Source: Natrinema mahii
GTDB taxonomy: Archaea; Halobacteriota; Halobacteria; Halobacteriales; Natrialbaceae
Direction: 5' to 3'
DNA: 64,000 bases
NCBI GenBank assembly: GCA_000690595.2
Contig: JHUT02000001.1
Coordinates: 1 to 64,000 of the forward strand
Part shown: one piece after another, positions 1 to 8,906 of the stretch
Position numbering within the stretch: position 1 is the first letter of the stretch
Layout: each line of letters opens with the position of its first letter
Program-made: the position numbers and the translations under genes
Notes under the pieces: generated by a model
The model's database searches: none
Seen by the model: the letters and a program-made list of their open reading frames with translations, nothing else
What the model was told of the DNA's origin: nothing

Positions 1-14
1 GGCACTGTCTAGTT
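1..14 (+). repeat. Left terminal inverted repeat of the IS6 element
   Basis: GGCACTGTCTAGTT, perfectly complementary to 732-745. It is the transposase binding and cleavage end of the element. The window starts exactly at this end. Confidence 0.88.
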
Positions 15-59
15 GAGCCAGTTTGAGAAGTGAGCAGGTCGTTGAGTTAATCGACCAAG

Positions 60-737
60 ATGCTCGCAGACCTGCTCAACGAGAGCTACGACGGGGATTT
101 AGAAGAATTTTGGGAGAACGAGCGGACGGCGACGCCCGTCAGGGCGTTCGCCGTCCGCCTCCACGAGACAGGTTGTTCGCTTCGAGAGACAACAACTATT
201 CTCGCCGAATTAGGCGTTGAACGCTCTCATGGAGCGGTTTGGAACTGGGTGCATCGGGTGGCTGACAGCGGACGCGACCCGCCGACGGCGTCGCCGTCGC
301 GGGTCGCTGTTGACGAAACCGCTGTCAAGATCAACGGCGAGTGGTCTTGGTTGTACGCTGCAATAGACACCGAGACAAAGTTGATTCTTGACGTTGCGCT
401 GTTTAGTCGACATGGCACTGATCCGGCAGCTGCGTTTCTGCAGAAACTCCGCGAGAAACACGACCTCTCAGAGGCTGAGTTTCTCGTCGATCAATTTGGC
501 TATCGGACTGCCCTCTCTCGAGTCGGACTGAGCGGTCGGGTCAACTATACCGACCGAAACCTCATTGAAAAGTGGTTTCACACCCTCAAAATGCGTATCG
601 ACCGCTTCCATAATTCATGGGTGGGCAGTCGGGCGAGCGTTCGAGAGTGGCTTGAACAGTTCGCACATTACTACAACCACCAGAGACCGCATCAGGCTCT
701 CGATGGAAACGTACCAGTCGAGGAGGTGCAGAACTAG
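60..737 (+). CDS. IS6-family DDE transposase
   Basis: A 225-residue transposase, the usual length for IS6/IS240 enzymes in haloarchaea. An N-terminal helix-turn-helix region (about residues 20-70, with SLRETTTILAELGVERSH) precedes an RNase H-like catalytic core. The first Asp is in VAVDETAVKI (about residue 84), the second in FLVDQFGY (about 143), and the Glu lies in NLIEKWFHTLKMRIDRF (about 171). The tail YYNHQRPHQALDG is typical of the family. The frame is intact and fills the element between its terminal repeats, so the copy may still be active. It catalyses replicative transposition through cointegrates, according to family knowledge. The ATG at 60 is the natural start. Confidence 0.9.
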   Translation: MLADLLNESYDGDLEEFWENERTATPVRAFAVRLHETGCSLRETTTILAELGVERSHGAVWNWVHRVADSGRDPPTASPSRVAVDETAVKINGEWSWLYAAIDTETKLILDVALFSRHGTDPAAAFLQKLREKHDLSEAEFLVDQFGYRTALSRVGLSGRVNYTDRNLIEKWFHTLKMRIDRFHNSWVGSRASVREWLEQFAHYYNHQRPHQALDGNVPVEEVQN

Positions 738-745
738 ACAGTGCC
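732..745 (-). repeat. Right terminal inverted repeat of the IS6 element
   Basis: AACTAGACAGTGCC, the reverse complement of bases 1-14. The GTG at 741, the first possible start of the downstream reading frame, lies inside this repeat, so the insertion has rewritten the 5' end of that frame. Confidence 0.88.
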
Positions 746-2339
746 GACTAAAGAAGTTGATAAGGAGCTCGACAGGATCGAAACGGAACTGGACCACTTG
801 ACCAAAGTCAGGTCGGCACACGCCGAGGCGAAACGGAAACTAACTCTCATTAATAACGGACCACAAATACCGCAGGATAGGCTCGAAGAAACGTATAGAT
901 TAGTGGAAGATGCTATTGCGGTTGCAAACGAGTTCGGTCGAACAACACTCCAACTCGAGGAGTACCAACGAAAGATTGCAACTGAACTCGAGTCAATCGC
1001 GCAGGGAGGAAGTCCGATGAATTCCAAGCTGTCTAATCAGTCGGTAACAACAACTACCCAGGAAGAAGCTACTATGGCGAGTTCAGGGGATTCTGACCGG
1101 GATGATATCATAAAGGAAATTGAACGAGTTTCCACAAAACTCGGGAAACGACCTACCACGACCGAATTCAGCGAGCATTCGAAGTACAAAACCTCCGATG
1201 TGTATTCCCATTTCGACTCTTGGGGCGACGCAGTTGACGCTGCGTCTATAGAGACAGCTTCACGGCAGGAGCTCCTCGATGAACTTCAGCAATTAAAGTC
1301 TGAACTCGGATTTATACCGCTTTCGACCCACGTAGATGAGCACAGTTCGTTCTCGACTTACGACTATCGCTTGGTCTTCGGTAGTGTTGACGACGCGCTC
1401 GAAGAAGCAGGCTATGATCTCGAGGAACGCGTCATTGAACTCGTCGAACAGGCGGTATCAGACTCTGATGGAAAGCCGAAGATGGCCAATTTCGAAGCGA
1501 TCGCGCCGTATTCGGCAGGAGTCATCTACAAATTCTTTGACGGGTGGGATGAAGCAGTAGCTGCGGCCAAATCTGGAGGCACAGAGACCACGCTTGGTGC
1601 AGATTCTGATAGAGATACGGCAGAAGTCGATACTACCGTTGAACAGAACGAACTCTCCGAGCGTTACGAAACTCTCCGCAATCTCCGAGAATTGTGCCGG
1701 GTCGTAATCGACGCACGCGACAAGAGGACCACTGACGAGAAACAGGAGGATCGATACGAACCCATGGATCAATGGGCCGAGGTGATCGAATCCCGTTGGT
1801 CTGGCGACTCAGTAGAAGCAGAAAATTACGGTGAGCAGCAAAATACCCGAAATCAGTTCTCTATGCGGGAGTATCGAAGGGAATACGGTAACGGCGATCG
1901 AGTCCTTGAGTTCGGATGTATTTCCGCCCGACCACCGAGTTTGACCATGCAGGCACTTCTCGAGCCGTTTCTTGATGTCGATCCCGGTGAATTCTATCTT
2001 CCCGTCGATCCGGTATCAGACACCACACTTCCCATTATCGTCGAATCTGAGTACGAACTGGATCACGCGGTCGAAATGCTACAGCGCCTACCTACTGAAC
2101 CAACCGCTGCTGAACATCCGGGGGAACAGAGTACCGAAAAAGATAGTTCTGAAATGGATGCAAAACCGGGAGATATCCTCGAAGTCAATGGAGTAACTGA
2201 TGAAATCGCCACTGTATTACAAACCAATGGGTACCTATCCCGAGAAGATCTCAAAAACGCCTCGATGGAGGAACTAGCCAACGTTGATGGTGTTGGTGAG
2301 CAAATTGCTATGCGAATTAAACTCGATGTCGGGGGGTAA
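741..2339 (+). CDS. HNR-repeat and helix-hairpin-helix protein, 5' end cut by the IS
   Basis: First gene of the defence operon. The open frame reads from a GTG at 741 inside the IS terminal repeat, so the original N-terminus is probably lost. A better start may be the ATG at 1017, preceded by GGGAGG at 1003-1008 (440 residues). The first 90 residues look like coiled coil. Three tandem units of about 60 residues follow (about residues 115-280), each with a pattern such as LGKRPTTTEF then FDSWGDAVDAA; these resemble the homing-endonuclease-associated repeat (PF18780), a presumed DNA-binding module. The last 55 residues (NGVTDEIATVLQTNGY, then VDGVGEQIAMRI) form a helix-hairpin-helix pair. There is no catalytic motif. 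A DNA-recognition subunit for the neighbouring helicases is a reasonable inference, not shown. Confidence 0.6.
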   Translation: MPTKEVDKELDRIETELDHLTKVRSAHAEAKRKLTLINNGPQIPQDRLEETYRLVEDAIAVANEFGRTTLQLEEYQRKIATELESIAQGGSPMNSKLSNQSVTTTTQEEATMASSGDSDRDDIIKEIERVSTKLGKRPTTTEFSEHSKYKTSDVYSHFDSWGDAVDAASIETASRQELLDELQQLKSELGFIPLSTHVDEHSSFSTYDYRLVFGSVDDALEEAGYDLEERVIELVEQAVSDSDGKPKMANFEAIAPYSAGVIYKFFDGWDEAVAAAKSGGTETTLGADSDRDTAEVDTTVEQNELSERYETLRNLRELCRVVIDARDKRTTDEKQEDRYEPMDQWAEVIESRWSGDSVEAENYGEQQNTRNQFSMREYRREYGNGDRVLEFGCISARPPSLTMQALLEPFLDVDPGEFYLPVDPVSDTTLPIIVESEYELDHAVEMLQRLPTEPTAAEHPGEQSTEKDSSEMDAKPGDILEVNGVTDEIATVLQTNGYLSREDLKNASMEELANVDGVGEQIAMRIKLDVGG

Positions 2340-2403
2340 GTCAACGGGGGCGAAAATCTGCGAGGAACCGAACAGGAGAGAAAAATACTAGCCGATTTAC
2401 ACG

Positions 2404-5400
2404 ATGCACGCACCTCAACAAACGCTCGAAAACGCTGTCGACCGTGCCTCTGAGATTACTTGGTGGAACCGCCAGATGACCCGTCTGAACGAAGTGGTTA
2501 GCGACGAAGCTGCTACTTCGTTCGTAGAGAACGAAATTGTCGAGCAAAAAGGGCCATATGTGGAGTTCGTGGATGCGCCAGAATTCCACGAACAGCCGGC
2601 AGCTGATTTCCTGCGGAACCTCGATTACAGTGAGGAATTGATCGACGCAATCGTCGCAGAACTATTCGGAGGCAGCACAAACGGTTCTTTGTACGAACAT
2701 CAGGCGAGAACCATCGAAGCGATCGCTGCTGACTCGAACGACAATATTCTGGCAGTTCCGACGGCAACTGGCAAAACGGAATCGTTCTTCTTCCCCGTCT
2801 TAGACCACTGTCTTTCAACTGATGAACCCGGTTTGAAATCACTGATCGTCTATCCAATGAAGACATTGGGTGTCGACCAGCTCAATCGATTCATCTCTTA
2901 CCTCGACCAGATCAATCGGTATCGCGATCCAGAAGAGCGAATCACGATCGGGATCTGGGACTCCGACACACCGACACGAGTCGGAACGAGAGATCACGAA
3001 ATCGAGGAAGGATCATATATTCGGGGTCTCGAGTGTCCGCGTGAAGAGGGGGAAAAGCTGCGAGTCCTCGGCGATATGACGGTTGGCACTGATGACAACC
3101 AATACTCTTGGATTCGCGTGACCCGTGACTCCATCCGAAACGGCGCCGATATCCTTCTTACTAACCCTGAGGCGCTAGATCATATGTTCGTAAGCGACAA
3201 CCCAGAAACTCGGGATATTCTGGGAGAAGACCCGGGCAAGCATCCAGTCGAGCATATCGTCTTCGACGAGGCACACGTTTGGAGCGGAATTTCCGGAGCT
3301 TCGGTCCGACTCCTCTCGGAACGGCTCAAGGAATTCTACAGTGATCGCGATCCCCAGATCACGATGGTGTCTGCAACAGTCGATAACCCGACCGAACTCG
3401 CACATCGACTCACTGGCACACTGGAGTCAGATATCAACTCGATCGGTTTTACAGCTCGAGAGTTCCCGATTAAAGGCGATCCTCAGTTCGATCGCCTTGA
3501 GCCATGTGATATGGGAGAGTTCGCTGCTGCACTCGCACTTGCGCAAGCGGAAGACTTCACTGTCTCTGAACTGACGAGCGTAGATTTAGAAGGAGCACTC
3601 CAAACCGCCCGGGAAGTTGGGCTCGTTGAAGTCACGTCGGACGATGTCGTGGCGCTCTCAGACGATGTTGAATGGCTCCAGAAGTCGCTTCAGACGGCAA
3701 CGGATGCTTTGACTTCGAGGGAAGGAGTCAAATCCCCACTAACGGCTGTTAGATCTGCACAAAATCGGGGGGAACTCTCGGAGTCGGTTCTCGATACAGG
3801 GGGACTCTACAGTCAGTGGTTCGACTTCGTAGTAGAGTCAGTTCCGGAAGTAGCCGAATTCGCACAGTGGTTCAACGAGGGAACGACAGGTGAAGTAGGG
3901 TTCAAACACTATGACGACCTCCTCGACCAGCTCGCTGCGACTGGTGTTGATCGTCCGGAAGGCGTCCTAAGTACCGTGATGATATTCGGGCGATTGGCTG
4001 GAATGATCACGGAGAAATATCATGTCTTCCTGAAACCGCCACACCAAGTGTATCTGTGCCAAGAGTGCGAAACAGTTACTCGAGATAAGAGTTGTTGTGG
4101 GGATGAGAACGATGAGGTACAGTTCTGTAAACGATGTCACTATCCTTACCTTGAGGTGAATACAACCGATGAGAGTGAGGAGTTTCGGCCATTCGATCAC
4201 GCAGGTCCAGTTGAAACTTGCCCCGGATGTGGGCAGTGGCCGAATCTCACGGATATCGGCGTCCCTACTTCCAGCTTACTCTCCTATATGCTGACAGAGG
4301 TATGCAGAACTTCACCAACAAAGAAGACGCTGGTCTTCTCAGACTCACACAGTGCTGCCGAATCCGTCGGCGATCGCATCATTGGAACTGAGTATGGTTT
4401 GATGGCACAGACCCTCTATGTCCAAGAATTGATTGAAAACGGCGGGACTCTCGACAATTATGAGCTATTCCGAAACGTCGCTGATCGACTGCGTGAAGAG
4501 TACTGGGAACCGCTAATCCAAAACGAGATCGACGAGGACGGAACCGCTTACAACTTCCTTCGAACGTTGCTCGACGACATCGAAGGTCACGCGATGCTCC
4601 ATAACGCTGAGGAACTCCTCGATAGCGCTCTTGTTACTGCTGAACCGATTGCGGAGATTGATGATCCAAAAGAACGGGTTATTGCACACGAGACATACAA
4701 GCTGTTCGTAAAAGATCCAGGAATCGGATTCAGCAAAAACACGGTTAGCTTCGAGGGACTCACTCTCGCTAAAATCATTGATCGGGTTGCTTCACGATCG
4801 GGGTACGACCGCGATGTCGTTCGAACGGTCATTCCGGATGTTCTCGAACAGTTACTGGCTCAGTCTATTGTTGTTGAGCAGTCCTGGGAAGAGGTTCGGC
4901 AAACCGTCGCGAACGCCACGATCAAGCAGGATGAGGTGCAGAACAGAGAGGAAAAAGAAAAGCTGTTCGACTATCTCGAGGGTGCTCGGGAGGAATTCGA
5001 CGAAGCAAATATTCGGGATAGCGATCCGAAGAGTGGAGTTCTCACCCGATCGTTACGTCGCGACCAATCCAAATTGACGCTTCTGGAACGAGCCTCGTTC
5101 TGTACGGAATGTTATCAATCGTTCCCGGCAACTGATCAGAGCGAGATTGATATGTGCCCGGATTGTGACGCCGAAATCGAGACCTATCGTCGGTTTACTA
5201 AAGATAATAACGGAAACCTCGTTGCTGATCCCGGCTACGCTGAAGCCGAATCTGGGTGGCCATACGCTATCGATCACTGGGCACATGATATTACGGCCCC
5301 GATTCGGAACGGTACCGAACCCGAGTTTATCACTGTTGGAATTCATAAAGGGAATATTCCCCACACACTTCGTGGCGCTATCGAGGAAGGGTTCCGTAAG

Positions 5401-7137
5401 AACGACCCTGATATCAATATCGTAAGCGCGACGCCGACGATGGAACTTGGCGTTGACATTGGTACGTTGGATACGGTTTCTCAAGTCGGTATTCCACCGA
5501 CTTTGACGAACTATGTTCAGCGAAGTGGACGAACTGGGCGTACTCGAGGTAGTTCGTCATTAGTCCTAACTGCAATCCGCGGGGAACATCCAGTCGACGG
5601 GCATTACTATGGAAATCTGGAGACGTTTCTCGATCATTTCGAACCCGTTCGAGTACCCAACCCATATGATTTCGATGAACTACTCACCGGACACGTCGTA
5701 ACGGAGACGTTCGCGTACTTGGCTCGGAACCCACATCCCTCTAATGTGTTTGAGCGAATGTACAAGCTCAATGAAGTCAATCAGAATCTCGGCGCCTTCG
5801 TAAACGATGTCGAGGAAAATATTGGGATTCTGACCGACTTCCTTCTGGACGAACGGCGTGATGCCCTCGAACAGCACATCGAGTCGATTTTCGGCCAAGC
5901 GGGAGTGGAAGCCTTTGAACAAGCCTTCATCGGCAATGGGCCACTTTCCATCGGGAGTCGAGTCGAAAAGACGTTCTCACGGATCACTGCGATGTCCGGA
6001 TCTGCGGAGACGAATAAGGCATTCACCGAAAACAATAATCGCCTCGACCAGTGGCTCTCTCGACTCGGATATCTCGCGAATTACCGGAGCTTCGGACAGC
6101 GATTCCCAGTCAAATTCAAGGGCAATAACGAAGGCATCGAGTTCGAGGCATCGGGCCGGCTCTACGATATGTATCCAGGGCCCGAAAACGGACTCGGCTC
6201 CGTAATCACCCTGCACGGAACAGATTATATCGTCGACGACGTACACGGATCTTCGACCCCGTTAGCGACAGTGATGGTCTGCACCAACGAAGACTGTGAT
6301 CGTCCGTTCGAAAGCTACGACCTAGATGTCGAACAATGCCCTCATTGTGAAGAGGAGCTTGAAAAGACGAACATCCACGGTGTGAGCTCGGTTGAGTGTA
6401 AGACTGCAAGGGGCGGACAGAAGATGTACAATACGCACGGACTGATGACGACTTCAGTCCGACCCAGTGGCTCACAATCGACCCAGGCCTCACCTACCGT
6501 GTTCGGAATCCCCTGTGAAGCGAATTACGGTGAACTCGAGATTACAGACTTCGTATATGCGTTCGAGCGGCGTCATTCTGCAAGTCCCGATAAGGAGGTG
6601 CTCCGATCGGAGGCGCTGATAGAGCGCGACTCCTCGTCTTCCAATAGTGGCCGCTCCTGGGAGGATCGGCTTGAGGAAGCAGACACTGAGGAGTATGCTC
6701 CTGTCGGTCAACAGTACAATACACAGGGGATCACACTCCGATTCGATCTTGATGAGGTACAGGCCCGATTCGAGCAGGTTGATCACGAAACAGCGTCATG
6801 GCCACAAGCCCTCGTTAGCCTCGAGCAAGCTCTCGACAAAGCGATTGCTGTCGTCGCTCAGTGTGATCGATCCGACTTCCGGGTTAAGGCAAACAAAGAG
6901 GAGACGAAAATCGTTGTACGAATTGTCGACAGCCGGCAGGGCGGTAATGGCATTGCCTGGCAGGTCTGGGAGGCACTGGACGACATTGAATCGCGTGTTG
7001 AAGAGGTCGCAGCTTGTGACCGGTGTGAAGACTACTGTGACGAGTGTCTTCTGCTATCGCGAACGCCCGCTTACTACCTCGAGAACAAATTACTCGACAC
7101 CAGAACGCTCAGCGCGATTATTGGAAGTGGAAGCTGA
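2404..7137 (+). CDS. Giant SF2 helicase with MrfA/DUF1998-like C-terminus (Dpd or DISARM type)
   Basis: A 1577-residue DEAD/DEAH-box helicase. Walker A is AVPTATGKTES (about residue 118), motif II is VFDEAHVW (about 287), motif III is SATVDNP (about 323), motif V is TMELGVDIG (about 1010) and motif VI is QRSGRTGRTRG (about 1040). A long insert between the RecA lobes contains CxxC pairs (about 552-610 and 899-925), a further CxxC pair lies near 1292-1315, and the extreme C-terminus has CDRCEDYCDEC, the zinc-binding element of MrfA-like/DUF1998 helicases. Such helicases serve in DNA repair (MrfA), DISARM (DrmA/DrmB) and Dpd restriction (DpdF/DpdJ). Gene context with two TGT paralogues favours Dpd. 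It should act as an ATP-driven DNA translocase. Its TGA overlaps the next ATG (TGATG), indicating translational coupling. The exact DpdF equivalence is uncertain. Confidence 0.75.
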   Translation: MHAPQQTLENAVDRASEITWWNRQMTRLNEVVSDEAATSFVENEIVEQKGPYVEFVDAPEFHEQPAADFLRNLDYSEELIDAIVAELFGGSTNGSLYEHQARTIEAIAADSNDNILAVPTATGKTESFFFPVLDHCLSTDEPGLKSLIVYPMKTLGVDQLNRFISYLDQINRYRDPEERITIGIWDSDTPTRVGTRDHEIEEGSYIRGLECPREEGEKLRVLGDMTVGTDDNQYSWIRVTRDSIRNGADILLTNPEALDHMFVSDNPETRDILGEDPGKHPVEHIVFDEAHVWSGISGASVRLLSERLKEFYSDRDPQITMVSATVDNPTELAHRLTGTLESDINSIGFTAREFPIKGDPQFDRLEPCDMGEFAAALALAQAEDFTVSELTSVDLEGALQTAREVGLVEVTSDDVVALSDDVEWLQKSLQTATDALTSREGVKSPLTAVRSAQNRGELSESVLDTGGLYSQWFDFVVESVPEVAEFAQWFNEGTTGEVGFKHYDDLLDQLAATGVDRPEGVLSTVMIFGRLAGMITEKYHVFLKPPHQVYLCQECETVTRDKSCCGDENDEVQFCKRCHYPYLEVNTTDESEEFRPFDHAGPVETCPGCGQWPNLTDIGVPTSSLLSYMLTEVCRTSPTKKTLVFSDSHSAAESVGDRIIGTEYGLMAQTLYVQELIENGGTLDNYELFRNVADRLREEYWEPLIQNEIDEDGTAYNFLRTLLDDIEGHAMLHNAEELLDSALVTAEPIAEIDDPKERVIAHETYKLFVKDPGIGFSKNTVSFEGLTLAKIIDRVASRSGYDRDVVRTVIPDVLEQLLAQSIVVEQSWEEVRQTVANATIKQDEVQNREEKEKLFDYLEGAREEFDEANIRDSDPKSGVLTRSLRRDQSKLTLLERASFCTECYQSFPATDQSEIDMCPDCDAEIETYRRFTKDNNGNLVADPGYAEAESGWPYAIDHWAHDITAPIRNGTEPEFITVGIHKGNIPHTLRGAIEEGFRKNDPDINIVSATPTMELGVDIGTLDTVSQVGIPPTLTNYVQRSGRTGRTRGSSSLVLTAIRGEHPVDGHYYGNLETFLDHFEPVRVPNPYDFDELLTGHVVTETFAYLARNPHPSNVFERMYKLNEVNQNLGAFVNDVEENIGILTDFLLDERRDALEQHIESIFGQAGVEAFEQAFIGNGPLSIGSRVEKTFSRITAMSGSAETNKAFTENNNRLDQWLSRLGYLANYRSFGQRFPVKFKGNNEGIEFEASGRLYDMYPGPENGLGSVITLHGTDYIVDDVHGSSTPLATVMVCTNEDCDRPFESYDLDVEQCPHCEEELEKTNIHGVSSVECKTARGGQKMYNTHGLMTTSVRPSGSQSTQASPTVFGIPCEANYGELEITDFVYAFERRHSASPDKEVLRSEALIERDSSSSNSGRSWEDRLEEADTEEYAPVGQQYNTQGITLRFDLDEVQARFEQVDHETASWPQALVSLEQALDKAIAVVAQCDRSDFRVKANKEETKIVVRIVDSRQGGNGIAWQVWEALDDIESRVEEVAACDRCEDYCDECLLLSRTPAYYLENKLLDTRTLSAIIGSGS

Positions 7138-8069
7138 TGCAGGAACCAGCTACGTTTAAACGATTGCGAAACGCGGATGTTGCGGTCATGCACGATGACG
7201 TCGAGGAGACCTACTGGTGGCTCCTTCGATCGTTACCTGCAATTGACTATCTCGGCTTCTCAGCGTTCACCTATCCGACGTCATGGCGGACACTCAATAC
7301 TGGCGGACAATTTCAATCGTATACGCAGCAGTATGATTACCTAGACTATGAGTACAAAGTTCTGGGTCAGATCGAGGAAGAAACCTATGATAGCGATTTA
7401 GTGGTCATCACCAATGAGTACTACGAGTCTGAAACACAGTACTCAGTCGACCACCTCGTAAGTCGGTACTCTTCCCGTCCCGAAACACTTCTCGTCGTAA
7501 CCGACTCTCGGCGATTCACGCCACATGGGGGACAGCGTCCACTCTACCAGGAGCAATTCGTAGAGCGGATTGGACCATATCAACGGCTGTATGATGCATA
7601 CGAATCCGTGTATAAAGATGCTGGATGGGAGCTGTCGCTCATCGACACGAAGAATCTATTTCTTCACGACAACGCGAACCTCTACGAGATCGTGGACGGA
7701 GACTCGTTAGAAACGACTGAGGAGCTGTTTGCGGTACTCCCAGATTCCCCGTATCTCCCACTCTACCGTGTATTTGGTGAGATTTTCGGACGGGAAGATG
7801 AATATGGAACGGTTCCGTTAGACGAGGATGACGTCACTGGGCTCGAACGCTGGCTTCGACGTCGTATCGAGTGGGATCGTGGAACAGCTAAAGACGTGGC
7901 CCAAAAATTGAACAGAGCAGTAGGCGAAGAGGGGCGTACGTTCGATCCTTCGTATGCAGCACGGAGCCCGGAAGTCCGTGAAGCACACCAGACTTCGAAA
8001 CAAATCGATCCAAATGAATCGTCAATCCACAAACGCTATCACAATTGGTTACAGCAAGAGTTCCAATGA
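7137..8069 (+). CDS. Unrecognised 310-residue operon protein
   Basis: Starts at the ATG overlapping the TGA of the helicase (TGATG at 7135-7139) and ends overlapping the next ATG (8066), so it is tightly coupled to both neighbours. I do not recognise the family. The protein is rich in aromatic residues, with patterned stretches LLVVTDSRRFTPHGG (about residue 119) and WELSLIDTKNLFLHDNANL (about 163); the hydrophobic beta-strand followed by DSR could be part of an alpha/beta fold. There is no membrane segment, no cysteine cluster and no visible P-loop. It has no clear counterpart in the bacterial dpd order that I can name, so it may be a partner specific to the archaeal version or a diverged subunit of the helicase before it. 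Confidence 0.6.
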   Translation: MQEPATFKRLRNADVAVMHDDVEETYWWLLRSLPAIDYLGFSAFTYPTSWRTLNTGGQFQSYTQQYDYLDYEYKVLGQIEEETYDSDLVVITNEYYESETQYSVDHLVSRYSSRPETLLVVTDSRRFTPHGGQRPLYQEQFVERIGPYQRLYDAYESVYKDAGWELSLIDTKNLFLHDNANLYEIVDGDSLETTEELFAVLPDSPYLPLYRVFGEIFGREDEYGTVPLDEDDVTGLERWLRRRIEWDRGTAKDVAQKLNRAVGEEGRTFDPSYAARSPEVREAHQTSKQIDPNESSIHKRYHNWLQQEFQ

Positions 8070-8905
8070 GCAGTAGTGAGGGTTACATACTGAACGCGGT
8101 TCAGACACCGGGCCCACTCTTTCCGGTCTATCGCTCTGTCGAGGGGGGACACAGCACGAAAAGTGAGATACAAGCAGACACCGGTATCGATTCAGGCTTG
8201 GATGCCGCGATAGGAGGCTTACAGCTACTCCATCTCATAGGTAGAGAAGATGGCGAGTATTATACGAGCTCCTATCAGTGGAACGTAGACTCAGACGAAC
8301 TCGGATTCAAGTTGACTGCATTGCACAATCTCGCACAAGAGTGCGTATCCGGTGCTTGGGGAAAGCAAGCCGTCGTTCTTCTCAACTATAGCTACCTCTT
8401 GCGAAATGACATCCAATATTTCGAGAATAACGAGGAATCGGTCTATAACGGAATCGATGGTTGGTTCAAAGAAATAAACTACCAGCCACAATCACAACAG
8501 GGACTCATCACACATAACGATAATAAGTTCGCAAATTGGACACGACTCGTCCACTTCCTTGGTCTCGTCCACAAGGTCCGCGGGCGAGAACACACGGTCT
8601 ATCCAGACCCCGAGCTGATCCGAAAATCGCTTGAGTTCGCGACTGACGATACTGGTATCGACGTCGACGGAACACCAGGGATAGAGATGGAAGAGTATCT
8701 CCGATGGCTTCGGGAGAATCTCCTGTACGTCGAATCGACATCTGATGGAGATATCCCAGAAGGACTTTCCCGTGTACTCTTCGAACTCGTCCGAAATGAC
8801 GAGATACAGATCGTCGAGTACGGAGACGCCGGTACAGTGGGATTAGGTGGTATTCCTCCTTACGAAGGAATCGACAGCCAAGCGAATACAATTACCTTGA
8901 TCTAA
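8066..8905 (+). CDS. DpdG-like protein (by position)
   Basis: A 279-residue protein starting at an ATG that overlaps the preceding stop (ATGA). The N-terminal 70 residues look like a winged helix (GGHSTKSEIQADTGI then GLDAAIGGLQLLHLIGREDGEYY, with the strand pair ending in an aromatic wing). The rest is mostly helical, with a second helix-turn-helix-like part (FANWTRLVHFLGLVHK, about residue 155). It sits directly before the large P-loop ATPase, as DpdG sits before DpdH in bacterial dpd clusters. The name rests on position and size, not on a recognised motif. It probably forms an adapter or DNA-contact subunit of the restriction complex (inference). Confidence 0.5.
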   Translation: MSSSEGYILNAVQTPGPLFPVYRSVEGGHSTKSEIQADTGIDSGLDAAIGGLQLLHLIGREDGEYYTSSYQWNVDSDELGFKLTALHNLAQECVSGAWGKQAVVLLNYSYLLRNDIQYFENNEESVYNGIDGWFKEINYQPQSQQGLITHNDNKFANWTRLVHFLGLVHKVRGREHTVYPDPELIRKSLEFATDDTGIDVDGTPGIEMEEYLRWLRENLLYVESTSDGDIPEGLSRVLFELVRNDEIQIVEYGDAGTVGLGGIPPYEGIDSQANTITLI

Positions 8906-8906
8906 C

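Larger units (their letters stand above)
1..745 (+). mobile_element. IS6-family insertion sequence (ISH-type)
   Basis: A complete small insertion sequence of 745 bases. It is bounded by a perfect 14-base terminal inverted repeat: GGCACTGTCTAGTT at 1-14 and its reverse complement at 732-745. One DDE transposase (60-737) fills it. Size, single gene and short repeats fit the IS6/IS240 group common in haloarchaea. The left flank is outside the window, so the expected 8-base target duplication cannot be checked; the bases just right of the element are GACTAAAG (746-753). The right end overlaps the 5' end of the next reading frame. Confidence 0.9.

Noticed and set aside
37-220. Short frame overlapping the transposase start
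   Set aside because: It lies in the wrong frame of the transposase gene and has an arginine-rich, non-conserved product.
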